A stretch of 37,141 nucleotides of DNA, taken from assembly GCA_002878065.1 (NCBI GenBank), contig PNIN01000058.1, positions 1 through 37,141 on the forward strand, given 5' to 3'. Made by a program: the position numbers and the translations under genes. The stretch's first letter is position 1, and each line of letters starts with the position of its first letter. Positions 16,856-24,486 of this stretch are shown here, one piece after another. Below the pieces are notes generated by a model that saw only the letters and a program-made list of their open reading frames with translations, was not told the DNA's origin and did no database searches. The DNA is from Calditerrivibrio nitroreducens (GTDB taxonomy: Bacteria; Chrysiogenota; Deferribacteres; Deferribacterales; Calditerrivibrionaceae).

Positions 16856-17313
16856 TTTTCAATTTCCAAAATCTTTTGCTCCATCTCACCACCACTTAAT
16901 CCCTTGGCAAATTGAGGTCCAAGCGCATGAACAAAAAAATGATCCCTATCTGCAAATATTGTAACTGTACCAGGTGTCAGTGTGATAGAATTAGCAAGTA
17001 AAGTAATACCGATATCCGACTTGACCATCGGCTCAAATTCCACCATACTGGGGTCTATATCAAGTTTTGGCTTTATCAATATCTTAAACACCTCAATATT
17101 AGCAAGGACTATCTGCCAAAATAACCAAGGAACATATAAAAATATTTTGAAAATAAGTTTTATATTTACCTTTTCCGGGAAAAAAAGATCTTTGGTTAGA
17201 GAAGAAACGATAATGCTTGAAATTATTGCCAGAACAATCAGAATAGGTGTAAACTCTCCTGAGAGTAAAAACCAGTATCCAAGAAGTATAACTAATGTAG
17301 CAAAAAATCTCAT
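16846..17313 (-). CDS. mnhE: Mrp-type antiporter subunit E (MrpE/MbhA-like)
   Basis: The first gene of the operon encodes about 155 aa. The N-terminal helices (FFATLVILLGYWFLLSGEFT) are followed by the soluble-facing MrpE region with ANSITLTPGTVTIFADRDHF, a family hallmark (SITLTPGTxT). I chose the ATG at 17313 with AAGGTG upstream; a TTG at 17331 in the same frame is less likely. A consensus-like promoter lies at 17342-17370. Confidence 0.92.
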   Translation of the reverse strand: MRFFATLVILLGYWFLLSGEFTPILIVLAIISSIIVSSLTKDLFFPEKVNIKLIFKIFLYVPWLFWQIVLANIEVFKILIKPKLDIDPSMVEFEPMVKSDIGITLLANSITLTPGTVTIFADRDHFFVHALGPQFAKGLSGGEMEQKILEIEKCL

Positions 17314-17341
17314 TTCTACACCTTCAAACAATGTTATATAT

Positions 17342-17370
17342 TGTATATAATGATTAAATTAACATGTCAA
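17342..17370 (-). promoter_or_regulatory. Sigma-70-type promoter of the antiporter operon
   Basis: On the minus strand a perfect TTGACA (17370-17365), a 17-base spacer and TATACA (17347-17342) lie 29 bases or more before the mnhE ATG. Predicted start of transcription is near 17335. It is the only clear promoter seen for the ten-gene operon. Confidence 0.65.
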
Positions 17371-17426
17371 GATATTTATTAAAAGTTAGATCTAATGTAA
17401 CCTATTGCTAAAAAGTAGTAACACTC

Positions 17427-17447
17427 AAAAAATTTCACATATGAAAT
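17427..17447 (-). terminator. Weak AT-rich hairpin, possible terminator after the NhaD/ArsB-type gene
   Basis: ATTTCA (17432-17437) pairs with TGAAAT (17442-17447) around a four-base loop, with a run of six A (U on the minus strand) at 17427-17432. The stem is short and AU-rich, so activity is doubtful. The ~200-bp gap 17314-17520 otherwise holds the antiporter promoter and no gene that I can see. Confidence 0.35.
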
Positions 17448-17520
17448 ATTTTTTAATTTTATTTTAACCAGCTTATAATAAAATCAACCCTTCTGAAACC
17501 TAAATAAATTTAACTAATTC

Positions 17521-18873
17521 TTATTTTAACAAATAGTATCTTACATAAATATAAATTGAAGATACAATAACCGTCAATAACATCGTGGGCATGCCATATT
17601 TTAAAAATTTCAAGAATGTAATCTTCTCTCCAGCCTTGTTGGCGATACCCACAACTATGACATTGGCTGAAGCACCTATCATAGTGCCGTTTCCCCCAAG
17701 ACATGCTCCTAATGCAAGGGACCACCATAAAGGTAAAAGTTCTGGATGGTGCAATAGGGCGACCCCTTTTTCATCTGGCCATAATTGGGCAGCCATATTT
17801 ATGATCAATGGATTCATTGTGGCCACATAAGGGATATTGTCAATAAATGCAGAGGCAAAAGCCGAAAACCAAATGATTAACATGCTCGTTGCCATAAGAT
17901 TTCCCTGAGTAATCTCGAGTATTTTGATAGATATTAATTTTATAAGTCCAACTTTCACAACACCACCAACGATAATAAAGAGCCCAATGAAAAAGAATAT
18001 GGTAGACCATTCAATCTCACTAAAAATATGTTGAGGATCGTGAATCCCAGCTAATAATAAAAGTAATCCTGCTCCAAATAATGCTATAGTGGCAGGTTCA
18101 TAATGCAAGATACCATGTATTACAAACCCTAACAGTACAAGCCCAAGAACAAATAACGATTTACTAAGTAGTACAGGATCTTTTATCGCTTTGCTCTCAT
18201 CCATAGATAAAATTCTCTGTTTTTTCTCATCACTTATCTTCAATTTTTCTTTAAATACAAACTTTAATATAAAAAGAAAGATGATCATAGTTATCAACAC
18301 AACAGGAGTAAGGTGTATCAAGAAATCCACAAAACTCAATTTAGCCTTTGACCCTATCATGATATTAGGTGGGTCACCTATGAGAGTAGCTGTACCACCT
18401 ATGTTAGAAGCGAGGGCCTCCACAATAAGAAAAGGTATTGGTGAAATCTCTAATGCGTCAGCAATTAAAAGTGATACAGGTGCAATCAATAACACTGTGG
18501 TAACATTATCCAGAAAAGCACTCAGTACAAACGTAACCATAGCAAAAATTAACATAATTTTAATTGGATCACCCTTACCAAACTTAGCACTTTTTATGGC
18601 AATATATTCAAAAAAACCCGTAGGCTTCATAATATTTATTATTATCATCATAGAAATCAGAAGAAAAATCACATTCCAGTCAACTCCAAGCTCTTCAAAA
18701 TAAAAAGCCTCTTTTTGGTCTACAAGATGTAGTATTATCATCAAACTTGCACCAAAAATTGATACTATCGTTTTATTGATCTTTTCTGAAATTATTATTA
18801 TGTATGTAAAAATTAATATGGCTGTTGCTGCCCAAAACTTAATATTTATCACCACATCCGTCTGTATTTCCAT
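17521..18873 (-). CDS. NhaD/ArsB-type (ion transporter superfamily) membrane transporter
   Basis: This 450-aa polytopic protein of the SLC13/ArsB-NhaD superfamily has two repeated halves. The paired hairpin motifs are FVLSAFLDNVTTVLLIAPVS and ASAFIDNIPYVATMNPLI, each followed by a small-residue stretch (SNIGGTATLIGDPPNIMIGS; ACLGGNGTMIGASANVIVVG). Members move Na+/H+, arsenite or anions. Proximity to the Mrp-type operon and lack of ars genes favour Na+/H+ antiport, but this is inference. The ATG at 18873 has GGGAAG upstream and lies 35 bp inside the CBS-pair gene, so the two are translationally coupled. Confidence 0.85.
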   Translation of the reverse strand: MEIQTDVVINIKFWAATAILIFTYIIIISEKINKTIVSIFGASLMIILHLVDQKEAFYFEELGVDWNVIFLLISMMIIINIMKPTGFFEYIAIKSAKFGKGDPIKIMLIFAMVTFVLSAFLDNVTTVLLIAPVSLLIADALEISPIPFLIVEALASNIGGTATLIGDPPNIMIGSKAKLSFVDFLIHLTPVVLITMIIFLFILKFVFKEKLKISDEKKQRILSMDESKAIKDPVLLSKSLFVLGLVLLGFVIHGILHYEPATIALFGAGLLLLLAGIHDPQHIFSEIEWSTIFFFIGLFIIVGGVVKVGLIKLISIKILEITQGNLMATSMLIIWFSAFASAFIDNIPYVATMNPLIINMAAQLWPDEKGVALLHHPELLPLWWSLALGACLGGNGTMIGASANVIVVGIANKAGEKITFLKFLKYGMPTMLLTVIVSSIYIYVRYYLLK

Positions 18874-19339
18874 TCAATCTTCCCAAAATTTTATTTATTA
18901 CAACATTATACAAATCCCTGATTAAAATAATTCCTACAACTTTTCCTTTTTCAACCACAGGTAGTCTCTGCAAATTATATTTTATAAGCTTTTCAGCACA
19001 TTCCATTAAAGAGTCATCTGGTTCCGCAAATATTAAATTTTTATTCATTATCTCTTTGACTTTTTTATTACACATTCTGGAAGCCATATTCAAAAGCATC
19101 CCCTCCCATGTGAAATCACTCAAAAGAGGGTTTATATAAAAAGGTATAACTGATCTTAAAACATCTTCCATAGAAAGAGTTCCCACAACTTTATCTCCAC
19201 TCATCACCAGCATCCCTTTCACACCAACCGTTCCATCATCCTTCCTATAAAAGTTCATAAACTCCACTGCTTCCTTTAATCCCATTTCCGGATCTAATGC
19301 TATTCCATTAAATGGTGACATTATATCTTTAGCTTTCAT
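18839..19339 (-). CDS. CBS-domain pair protein
   Basis: This 166-aa soluble protein consists of two CBS motifs: KAKDIMSPFNGIALDPEM to VVGTLSMEDVLRSVI (residues ~2-66), and VKEIMNKNLIFAEPDDSL to VVGIILIRDLYNVVI (~93-150). CBS pairs bind adenine nucleotides and act as regulatory modules. GAGGTAAT precedes the ATG. The 35-bp overlap with the transporter gene suggests that it gates or regulates that transporter, as CBS domains do in fused transporters. A C-terminal tail (GRLNGNTDGCGDKY) falls in the overlap. Confidence 0.88.
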   Translation of the reverse strand: MKAKDIMSPFNGIALDPEMGLKEAVEFMNFYRKDDGTVGVKGMLVMSGDKVVGTLSMEDVLRSVIPFYINPLLSDFTWEGMLLNMASRMCNKKVKEIMNKNLIFAEPDDSLMECAEKLIKYNLQRLPVVEKGKVVGIILIRDLYNVVINKILGRLNGNTDGCGDKY

Positions 19340-19405
19340 ATTACCTCATTAACCATGTAATTTCATTCTTTTACTTCATAATAATTAAAAAGTCAAACGA
19401 TAATG

Positions 19406-20335
19406 TTAATTATCTATTTTTTTTGTTTTGATAACATCGATAAACCTTTCGCAATTTTCCTGACCCGGGCAATTTCCAATTTCACATGGGTCTATATGGA
19501 TAATTACATCAAGATCAGATATCTTCTCCTTTAAATCCTTTTCTATAAAGTCAGCAATATGATGAGCATCATTTAAACTCATATTTTTACACAAGGTTAT
19601 ATGCATATCCACAAACTTTGTTTTTCCAGAACTTCTTGTCCTCATTTTATGATAATCTACAAAGCTGTTATCATAATCTTTAAGTATATCTCTAATTTTT
19701 GTTTGATCTTCCTCAGACATCTCTCTATCCAATAAAATGGATGAGACGTCGCGGGCAAGATCAAATGCAGAATATATTATATATACGGATATTAAAGACG
19801 AAACTATGAAATCTATCTGATAAAACCCGGTATATCTTACTAAAAATAATGTCACTAAAACACCAGTATTTGTAATAAGATCTATCTCATAGTGCATAGC
19901 ATCGGTAAGTATTATTGTAGAATTATATTTTTTAGCATAATACCTTAAAGATATTGCTAAAAGAAGGGTCATAAACATAGAGAACAACATTATGTATATT
20001 CCGGTATTAAGGTCCGTCAAATCTTTTTTATCTATTAATCCCATAATAGACCTATAAAACAAATAAACACCTGTAGCCATAATAATAAGAGCCTGAACAA
20101 AAGCAGCAAGCGACTCAAACTTACCATGGCCATAGGGGTGTGCTTTGTCTGGAGGCTCCTCCGAGGCTTTTAGTGCAAAATAATTTACTCCAGATGCAAC
20201 TATATCAAGGATAGAATCGAGTGCAGAAGATAAAATAGCCATAGACCATGTATACAAAGCCACAATCAGTTTAGATAAGGCAAGAATGGCGGCCATAGTT
20301 ATCGAGAATATTGGGATTTTAGTTTTTTTGATCAT
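19406..20335 (-). CDS. Cation diffusion facilitator (CDF/FieF-type) divalent metal transporter
   Basis: This ~309-aa protein exports divalent metals (Zn2+, Fe2+, Mn2+ or similar) by proton exchange. Six TM helices fill residues ~10-200. The membrane metal site is formed by DSILD (DxxxD) in TM2 and HYEID (HxxxD) in TM5, the FieF-type pattern. HPYGHGKFESLAAFVQA is the family loop. The C-terminal ~95 residues form the cytoplasmic dimerisation domain with MHITL and VIIHIDPCE, and end with an unusual Cys-rich CEIGNCPGQENC. I chose the ATG at 20335; a TTG at 20353 is in frame but lies deeper in the preceding gene. It overlaps the upstream DUF2232-like gene by 17 bp. Confidence 0.9.
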   Translation of the reverse strand: MIKKTKIPIFSITMAAILALSKLIVALYTWSMAILSSALDSILDIVASGVNYFALKASEEPPDKAHPYGHGKFESLAAFVQALIIMATGVYLFYRSIMGLIDKKDLTDLNTGIYIMLFSMFMTLLLAISLRYYAKKYNSTIILTDAMHYEIDLITNTGVLVTLFLVRYTGFYQIDFIVSSLISVYIIYSAFDLARDVSSILLDREMSEEDQTKIRDILKDYDNSFVDYHKMRTRSSGKTKFVDMHITLCKNMSLNDAHHIADFIEKDLKEKISDLDVIIHIDPCEIGNCPGQENCERFIDVIKTKKIDN

Positions 20336-21212
20336 CTTCAGCCACCGATGCAAAATTAAACCAATTATCGAATAGACCTATGAATGCTATTGCAATAATA
20401 ATATACGGATGTATCAAAAGAAGTATCAAAATAATTACTCTAAGCCAGATTAATTTTTTCCTTGTCAAAATTATCGAAATGAGGTTACTACCCTGTATAA
20501 AAAAAAGATATGTAAATATAATGAATGTATTATAAGATATTGCTTTAATCTCCAGTCTATCGCTCAAAAATGTGAAGCCACCTAATATAAGTAACCAAAC
20601 CATATGGAAAGGCACCCTGAATACCTCAGAAAACCTCCCAAGCTTAAAAAGTATCGCCCTTTTGGCTATTAATGTCATAAACGAAATATATACATAACTT
20701 ACTGCAGGGATGATATAGAGTATTATAGATGCAAATTCCTCTTTACGTTTTATTAGCTGCTCCGGATTTATATTGACTTCACTATTAGGAATATTTTTCA
20801 AAGAATTTATAACTATATCTAAATTGCCTAATATATATTTGTAAAAGCTCTCCCGAATCTCCCCCACAAACAATAAAATAAAAACTGTAACTATAAATGC
20901 AGGTAATGGTGCGAAAATCACAGGTTCAAGCTTTATTTTATTTTTAATATATCTAAAATAGATAGATATAGCCGGAATTCCAGCCATTAGAAAAATATTA
21001 ATTGCCACCTTGTAACTGTATATCGACAGAATGAAAAATGATATCATAAAAATTAAGAACTTCTTTTTGTCGGATAAGGTGTTATCTGAATCATAAAAAA
21101 ATAATACAAAAAACAGAGGGATAAATAGATTTGCCAAAAACGCTAACTGAGGATACAACAGATTCAACGAGTAAAGCAGATAAGAAAAAACGAGATAAAC
21201 GATACTTTTCAT
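20319..21212 (-). CDS. DUF2232-like (YybS-type) multi-spanning membrane protein
   Basis: This ~297-aa hydrophobic protein has about eight TM segments. Its order directly after rpsR, the sequence style and the length fit the DUF2232/YybS family, often encoded between rpsR and rplI; its function is unknown, although ECF-like roles have been suggested. The ATG at 21212 (MKSIVYLVFS) lies just after a terminator and has no convincing Shine-Dalgarno. A TTG at 21242 is the alternative but sits in the hairpin. rplI, which usually follows, is replaced by the CDF gene here. The family call rests partly on context. Confidence 0.6.
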   Translation of the reverse strand: MKSIVYLVFSYLLYSLNLLYPQLAFLANLFIPLFFVLFFYDSDNTLSDKKKFLIFMISFFILSIYSYKVAINIFLMAGIPAISIYFRYIKNKIKLEPVIFAPLPAFIVTVFILLFVGEIRESFYKYILGNLDIVINSLKNIPNSEVNINPEQLIKRKEEFASIILYIIPAVSYVYISFMTLIAKRAILFKLGRFSEVFRVPFHMVWLLILGGFTFLSDRLEIKAISYNTFIIFTYLFFIQGSNLISIILTRKKLIWLRVIILILLLIHPYIIIAIAFIGLFDNWFNFASVAEDDQKN

Positions 21213-21218
21213 AATAAG

Positions 21219-21240
21219 AAAAAGGGGGTTATTGCCCCCC
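21219..21240 (-). terminator. Intrinsic terminator after rpsR
   Basis: On the minus strand a G-run (21239-21235) pairs with CCCCC (21228-21224) around a six-base CAATAA loop, then five U (21223-21219). It ends the rpsF-ssb-rpsR transcript immediately before the DUF2232-like start codon, so downstream genes depend on readthrough or another promoter. Confidence 0.82.
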
Positions 21241-21246
21241 AAAAAT

Positions 21247-21477
21247 CTATTTTGTTATGGAAAATGGAAGCAAAGCTATAATTCTTGCTGTTTTGATTGC
21301 TGTGGCTAGTCTTCTCTGATGCTTTGTGCAGGTACCTGTAAGCCTTCTGGGAAGAATTTTTCCCCTTTCTGTGATAAACTGCCTCAAGAGAACTGAATCT
21401 TTATAGTCTATTTCTATCTTATCTGTGCAGAATCTACAGCTTTTCTTTTTCTGAAATTTTTTTCTTGCATTAAGCAT
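21247..21477 (-). CDS. rpsR: 30S ribosomal protein S18
   Basis: At 76 aa this has the usual S18 length. The core is [20 protein letters not shown] then [20 protein letters not shown]. It is the zinc-binding (C+) form, with CRFC at residues 14-17 and CTKH later supplying the four ligands. S18 pairs with S6 on the 30S platform. AGGGGG precedes the ATG. It follows ssb by 10 bp and is ended by a terminator. Confidence 0.97.
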   Translation of the reverse strand: MLNARKKFQKKKSCRFCTDKIEIDYKDSVLLRQFITERGKILPRRLTGTCTKHQRRLATAIKTARIIALLPFSITK

Positions 21478-21487
21478 TTATAACCCC

Positions 21488-21892
21488 CTAAAATGGTATA
21501 TCTTCTTCGTTTATTTCTGCAGAGTCGTATGACCCCTCAACAATATCGTTCACATCACTACGATCTTTTTTCCATACGAGCTGAATATTTTCAGCAACTA
21601 CCTCATGCTTGCTTTTCTTAACACCATCCTGTTCCCAGGTCCTATAAGACAATCTCCCTTCCACCAAAACCGAAAGACCTTTTGTGAGAAATTCCCCACA
21701 AAACTCACCCAACTTAGAAAATGCAACAATGTCAATATAGCAGACCTCATCCTTTGTTTCATTACCAGATTTGTACCTTCTATTTACAGCTAATCCAAAT
21801 CTTCCAACTGCAGTTCCATTGCCTGGAATGTATCTAACTTCCGGATTCCTGGTTACATTCCCCAAGAGGATGACTTTGTTAAAAAATCCCAT
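21488..21892 (-). CDS. ssb: Single-stranded DNA-binding protein
   Basis: This 134-aa SSB starts with the typical FNKVILLGNVTRNPEVRYIP and has an OB fold to about residue 105 (GLAVNRRY, KGLSVLVEGRLSYRTWEQDG). A short acidic linker leads to the conserved partner-binding tip EEDIPF. It is shorter than E. coli SSB because of the linker. GGGAGC precedes the ATG. It lies between rpsF and rpsR as in most bacteria, coupling replication and ribosome gene expression. Confidence 0.97.
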   Translation of the reverse strand: MGFFNKVILLGNVTRNPEVRYIPGNGTAVGRFGLAVNRRYKSGNETKDEVCYIDIVAFSKLGEFCGEFLTKGLSVLVEGRLSYRTWEQDGVKKSKHEVVAENIQLVWKKDRSDVNDIVEGSYDSAEINEEDIPF

Positions 21893-21907
21893 AATATGCT
21901 CCCAGCT

Positions 21908-22342
21908 TTAAGCCTTCTCCTGAGTTGAATTTTCTTCAGCCTCAGCATTCTGCTCCACAACGGCTCCATCGGCATTAACTTCCGTTTGCGGTTTTTCTTC
22001 ATACCTTCTACTTCTTGGCTTGGTCATTTCATCTCTTTTCCTGAGTTTGTAGGTCTTACCATCAAGCTTCACCACCACAAACCTTAATACATTTTCGTCA
22101 TACTTGAATCTGGTCTCAAGCTCACTATTAAACTTTCCGTCAGCCTTGTATTGGATAAGATAGTAGCACCCATCTTTATGCTTGTTTATGGGGTATGCCA
22201 TCTTTAATTTTCCCCAGTACTCACTATTTAATATTTCTCCACCATTTGCGGAGATCAGATCTTTGAATTTTTCAAAGATAGCGTTAGCATCATCTAGCGG
22301 TATTGCAGGGGACACTATAAAAACGGTTTCGTAGGTATTCAT
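21908..22342 (-). CDS. rpsF: 30S ribosomal protein S6
   Basis: The S6 core occupies residues 1-100: NTYETVFIVSPAIPLDDANA, WGKLKMAYPINKHKDGCYYL and a strand with ENVLRFVVVKLDG. An acidic, low-complexity C-terminal extension (~115-144, rich in Glu, Ala, Asn) follows, as in several phyla. GGAGG lies 5 bases before the ATG. A promoter (22402-22430) and a leader hairpin (22365-22390) precede it, and the operon continues with ssb and rpsR. Confidence 0.96.
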   Translation of the reverse strand: MNTYETVFIVSPAIPLDDANAIFEKFKDLISANGGEILNSEYWGKLKMAYPINKHKDGCYYLIQYKADGKFNSELETRFKYDENVLRFVVVKLDGKTYKLRKRDEMTKPRSRRYEEKPQTEVNADGAVVEQNAEAEENSTQEKA

Positions 22343-22364
22343 TTTTCCTCCTTATGGTTTTTTA

Positions 22365-22390
22365 GCCCATAGACCTACACTGCTATGAGC
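22365..22390 (-). promoter_or_regulatory. Hairpin in the rpsF leader, candidate S6:S18 autoregulatory element
   Basis: In the mRNA sense GCTCATAG (22390-22383) pairs with CTATGGGC (22372-22365), eight pairs with one G-U, closing a ten-base loop. It ends about 15 bases before the Shine-Dalgarno of rpsF and has no U-tract, so it is not a terminator. Leaders of rpsF operons in many bacteria bind the S6:S18 pair. I do not see the CCG motif of the known class, so assignment is tentative. Confidence 0.5.
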
Positions 22391-22401
22391 AAGGATTGAA
22401 T

Positions 22402-22430
22402 CATCTAATACATAATCAACTATTTGTCAA
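22402..22430 (-). promoter_or_regulatory. Promoter of the rpsF-ssb-rpsR operon
   Basis: On the minus strand a perfect TTGACA (22430-22425) is followed after 17 bases by TAGATG (22407-22402). The -10 is imperfect, but placement fits a leader of roughly 50 bases that starts just before the hairpin at 22365-22390. Confidence 0.5.
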
Positions 22431-22543
22431 ATATTTTTTACAAAAACCTGTTTTTAAATATTAAATACCTATTCTTTAAAAATCTGTTGAAAAAAAATTT
22501 AATCTAAGATAATTTAACGGAAATTTAAAAAAGGAGTATGTGA

Positions 22544-23797
22544 ATGTCTGAAAAGAAGTTGCCATTTACAAAAGATCAGATTGAAAATATAATCGAGAAA
22601 TACCCTACCCCTTTTCACATCTATGATGAAAAAGGGATAAGGGAAAATGCCAGAAAATTAAAAAATGCCTTCTCCTGGAATAAAGGTTTCAAAGAATTCT
22701 TTGCTGTAAAGGCATGCCCAAATCCGTATATATTAAAGATATTGAAAGAGGAAGGATTTGGAGCAGACTGTAGTTCACTACCAGAGCTTGTTTTATCGGA
22801 AAAGGTTGGTATCGTTGGGGAAGAGATCATGTTTACCTCAAATGAGACCCCAGCCCATGAGTATAAAAAAGCATATGAACTTGGAGCTATTATCAATCTG
22901 GATGATATTACACATATCAGCTATCTTGAAAATACCCTTGGGAAACTACCGGAGCTTCTCTGCTTTAGATACAACCCCGGCCCTTTAAGAGAAGGAAATG
23001 CAATAATAGGAAAACCTGAAGAGGCAAAATATGGCTTTACAAAAGCACAGCTTTTTGAAGGATATAAAATTATCAAAGAAAAAGGTGTTAAGAGATTTGG
23101 TCTACATACGATGGTGGCATCAAATGAGCTAAATCCTGATTATTTTATCGAAACTGTAAGGATGCTTCTGGAGCTGGTACTCGAGATTAACAGAGAACTC
23201 GGAATTAAATTCGAATTCATAAATATGGGTGGTGGCATAGGGATTCCATATCGCCCCGGTCAGAAAGCTGTTGATTTACAGTACGTTTCAAGCGGCATAA
23301 AAGTTCTTTTTGAAACAATGTTAAAAGGTTCTGGAATGGAAGATCTAAAGCTATATATGGAAAATGGCAGAATGATCACAGGACCTTATGGCTATCTAGT
23401 AACAAAAGCAATTCACAGAAAAAATATCTACAAAAATTATATAGGTGTAGATGCCTGCATGGCAAACCTTATGAGACCCGGCATGTATGGCGCATACCAT
23501 CATATAACCATCATGGGTAAAGAGAATGCAAAGCATGACAAAGTTTACGATGTCGTTGGTTCCCTCTGTGAAAACAATGATAAGTTTGCAATAGATAGGA
23601 ATTTGCCGGAAATAGAAATTGGGGATATTGTCGTAATTCACGATACAGGCGCCCATGGATACGCAATGGGATTTAACTACAACGGTAAGCTTAGATCAGC
23701 AGAGCTTCTATTAAGAGAGGATGGAACGGTTGAACAGATCAGAAGAGCTGAAACAATAGATGATTATTTTGCCACCCTTGACTTTTCGAAGTTATAA
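22544..23797 (+). CDS. lysA: Diaminopimelate decarboxylase-like PLP enzyme
   Basis: This 417-aa fold-type III PLP decarboxylase belongs to the group that includes DAP decarboxylase, the last step of lysine synthesis. The Schiff-base lysine is in FFAVKACPNP (Lys56), the phosphate-binding glycines are in NMGGGIGIPY, and DACMANLMRPGMYGAYHHI and GSLCENNDKF mark the active-site region near the C-terminus. The usual EPGR is here MENGRMITG. The C-terminal HGYAMGFNYNGKLRSAELLL is typical of DAP decarboxylases. Arginine/ornithine or carboxynorspermidine decarboxylases are related alternatives. AAGGAG lies before the ATG, and an intrinsic terminator follows the stop. Confidence 0.82.
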   Translation: MSEKKLPFTKDQIENIIEKYPTPFHIYDEKGIRENARKLKNAFSWNKGFKEFFAVKACPNPYILKILKEEGFGADCSSLPELVLSEKVGIVGEEIMFTSNETPAHEYKKAYELGAIINLDDITHISYLENTLGKLPELLCFRYNPGPLREGNAIIGKPEEAKYGFTKAQLFEGYKIIKEKGVKRFGLHTMVASNELNPDYFIETVRMLLELVLEINRELGIKFEFINMGGGIGIPYRPGQKAVDLQYVSSGIKVLFETMLKGSGMEDLKLYMENGRMITGPYGYLVTKAIHRKNIYKNYIGVDACMANLMRPGMYGAYHHITIMGKENAKHDKVYDVVGSLCENNDKFAIDRNLPEIEIGDIVVIHDTGAHGYAMGFNYNGKLRSAELLLREDGTVEQIRRAETIDDYFATLDFSKL

Positions 23798-23807
23798 GAA
23801 TTAACAT

Positions 23808-23827
23808 GGCGGGTAACCCCGCCTTTT
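23808..23827 (+). terminator. Intrinsic terminator after lysA
   Basis: GGCGGG (23808-23813), a TAAC loop and CCCGCC (23818-23823) form a perfect six-pair GC stem followed by TTTT. The mobA ATG is only 8 bases beyond the U-tract, so mobA depends on readthrough or on a promoter within lysA. Confidence 0.8.
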
Positions 23828-23834
23828 AAATCTT

Positions 23835-24437
23835 ATGCAAAATTTCAGTATAGCCATATTGGCAGGAGGAATGTCCAGAAGATTTGGTAGTGACAAATCA
23901 CTTGCCACCATCTACGGTCAACCTTTCTATAAGCTATGCTTTGAAAAAGCCTCACGGATCACCAATGATGTCATGTTGGTGACAAAAGATATTTCAAAAT
24001 ATCCAGATTTAATAGGCTTAAAGAAAGTTGAAGATTTCAGTCAAAAGATACAAACACCTCTTATGGGTATCTATTCCTCTCTTTTAAATGCACTATACGA
24101 TAAGGTATTCATATGGTCCGTAGATGCACCATTATTAAAAACTGAGATAATAAAAACAATCGTGGAAAAAATTGAAGGCTACGACGCTTCAGTACCAGAA
24201 ATATCAGGTAAAGTACACCCATTGCTGGCTTGTTATAAAAAAGATACTGCATACAGATTACAACATTTTTTAGAAAGTGGTAACCCTAAAGTAATGACTT
24301 TTCTGGAGATGATTAAAACGAAATATATTGATGAACAATATTTTATTTGTACTGACCCAGAGTTGATATCTTTTTCAAATATTAATACAAAAGAAGATCT
24401 GTTACATCTTGAAAACAAAATCTCTATTGAAAAATGA
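23835..24437 (+). CDS. mobA: Molybdenum cofactor guanylyltransferase
   Basis: MobA attaches GMP to molybdopterin to form the MGD cofactor of anaerobic oxidoreductases such as nitrate reductase and formate dehydrogenase. The 200-aa protein starts with the nucleotide-binding loop LAGGMSRRFGSDK (residues 9-21). WSVDAPLL (Asp97) supplies the metal ligand, and HPLLACYKKD and NINTKEDLL are the other family motifs. The length is normal. There is no Shine-Dalgarno visible before the ATG, which follows a terminator almost directly, so expression is probably low. No other moco genes are in the window. Confidence 0.92.
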   Translation: MQNFSIAILAGGMSRRFGSDKSLATIYGQPFYKLCFEKASRITNDVMLVTKDISKYPDLIGLKKVEDFSQKIQTPLMGIYSSLLNALYDKVFIWSVDAPLLKTEIIKTIVEKIEGYDASVPEISGKVHPLLACYKKDTAYRLQHFLESGNPKVMTFLEMIKTKYIDEQYFICTDPELISFSNINTKEDLLHLENKISIEK

Positions 24438-24486
24438 TATTTTTAAAATTATAATCTACCAATGAAATATATCCAGATTGTATCAG

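Noticed and set aside
18191..18703. 170-aa plus-strand open frame
   Set aside because: It is antisense to the NhaD/ArsB-type transporter, whose conserved motifs lie on the minus strand; no independent coding signals.
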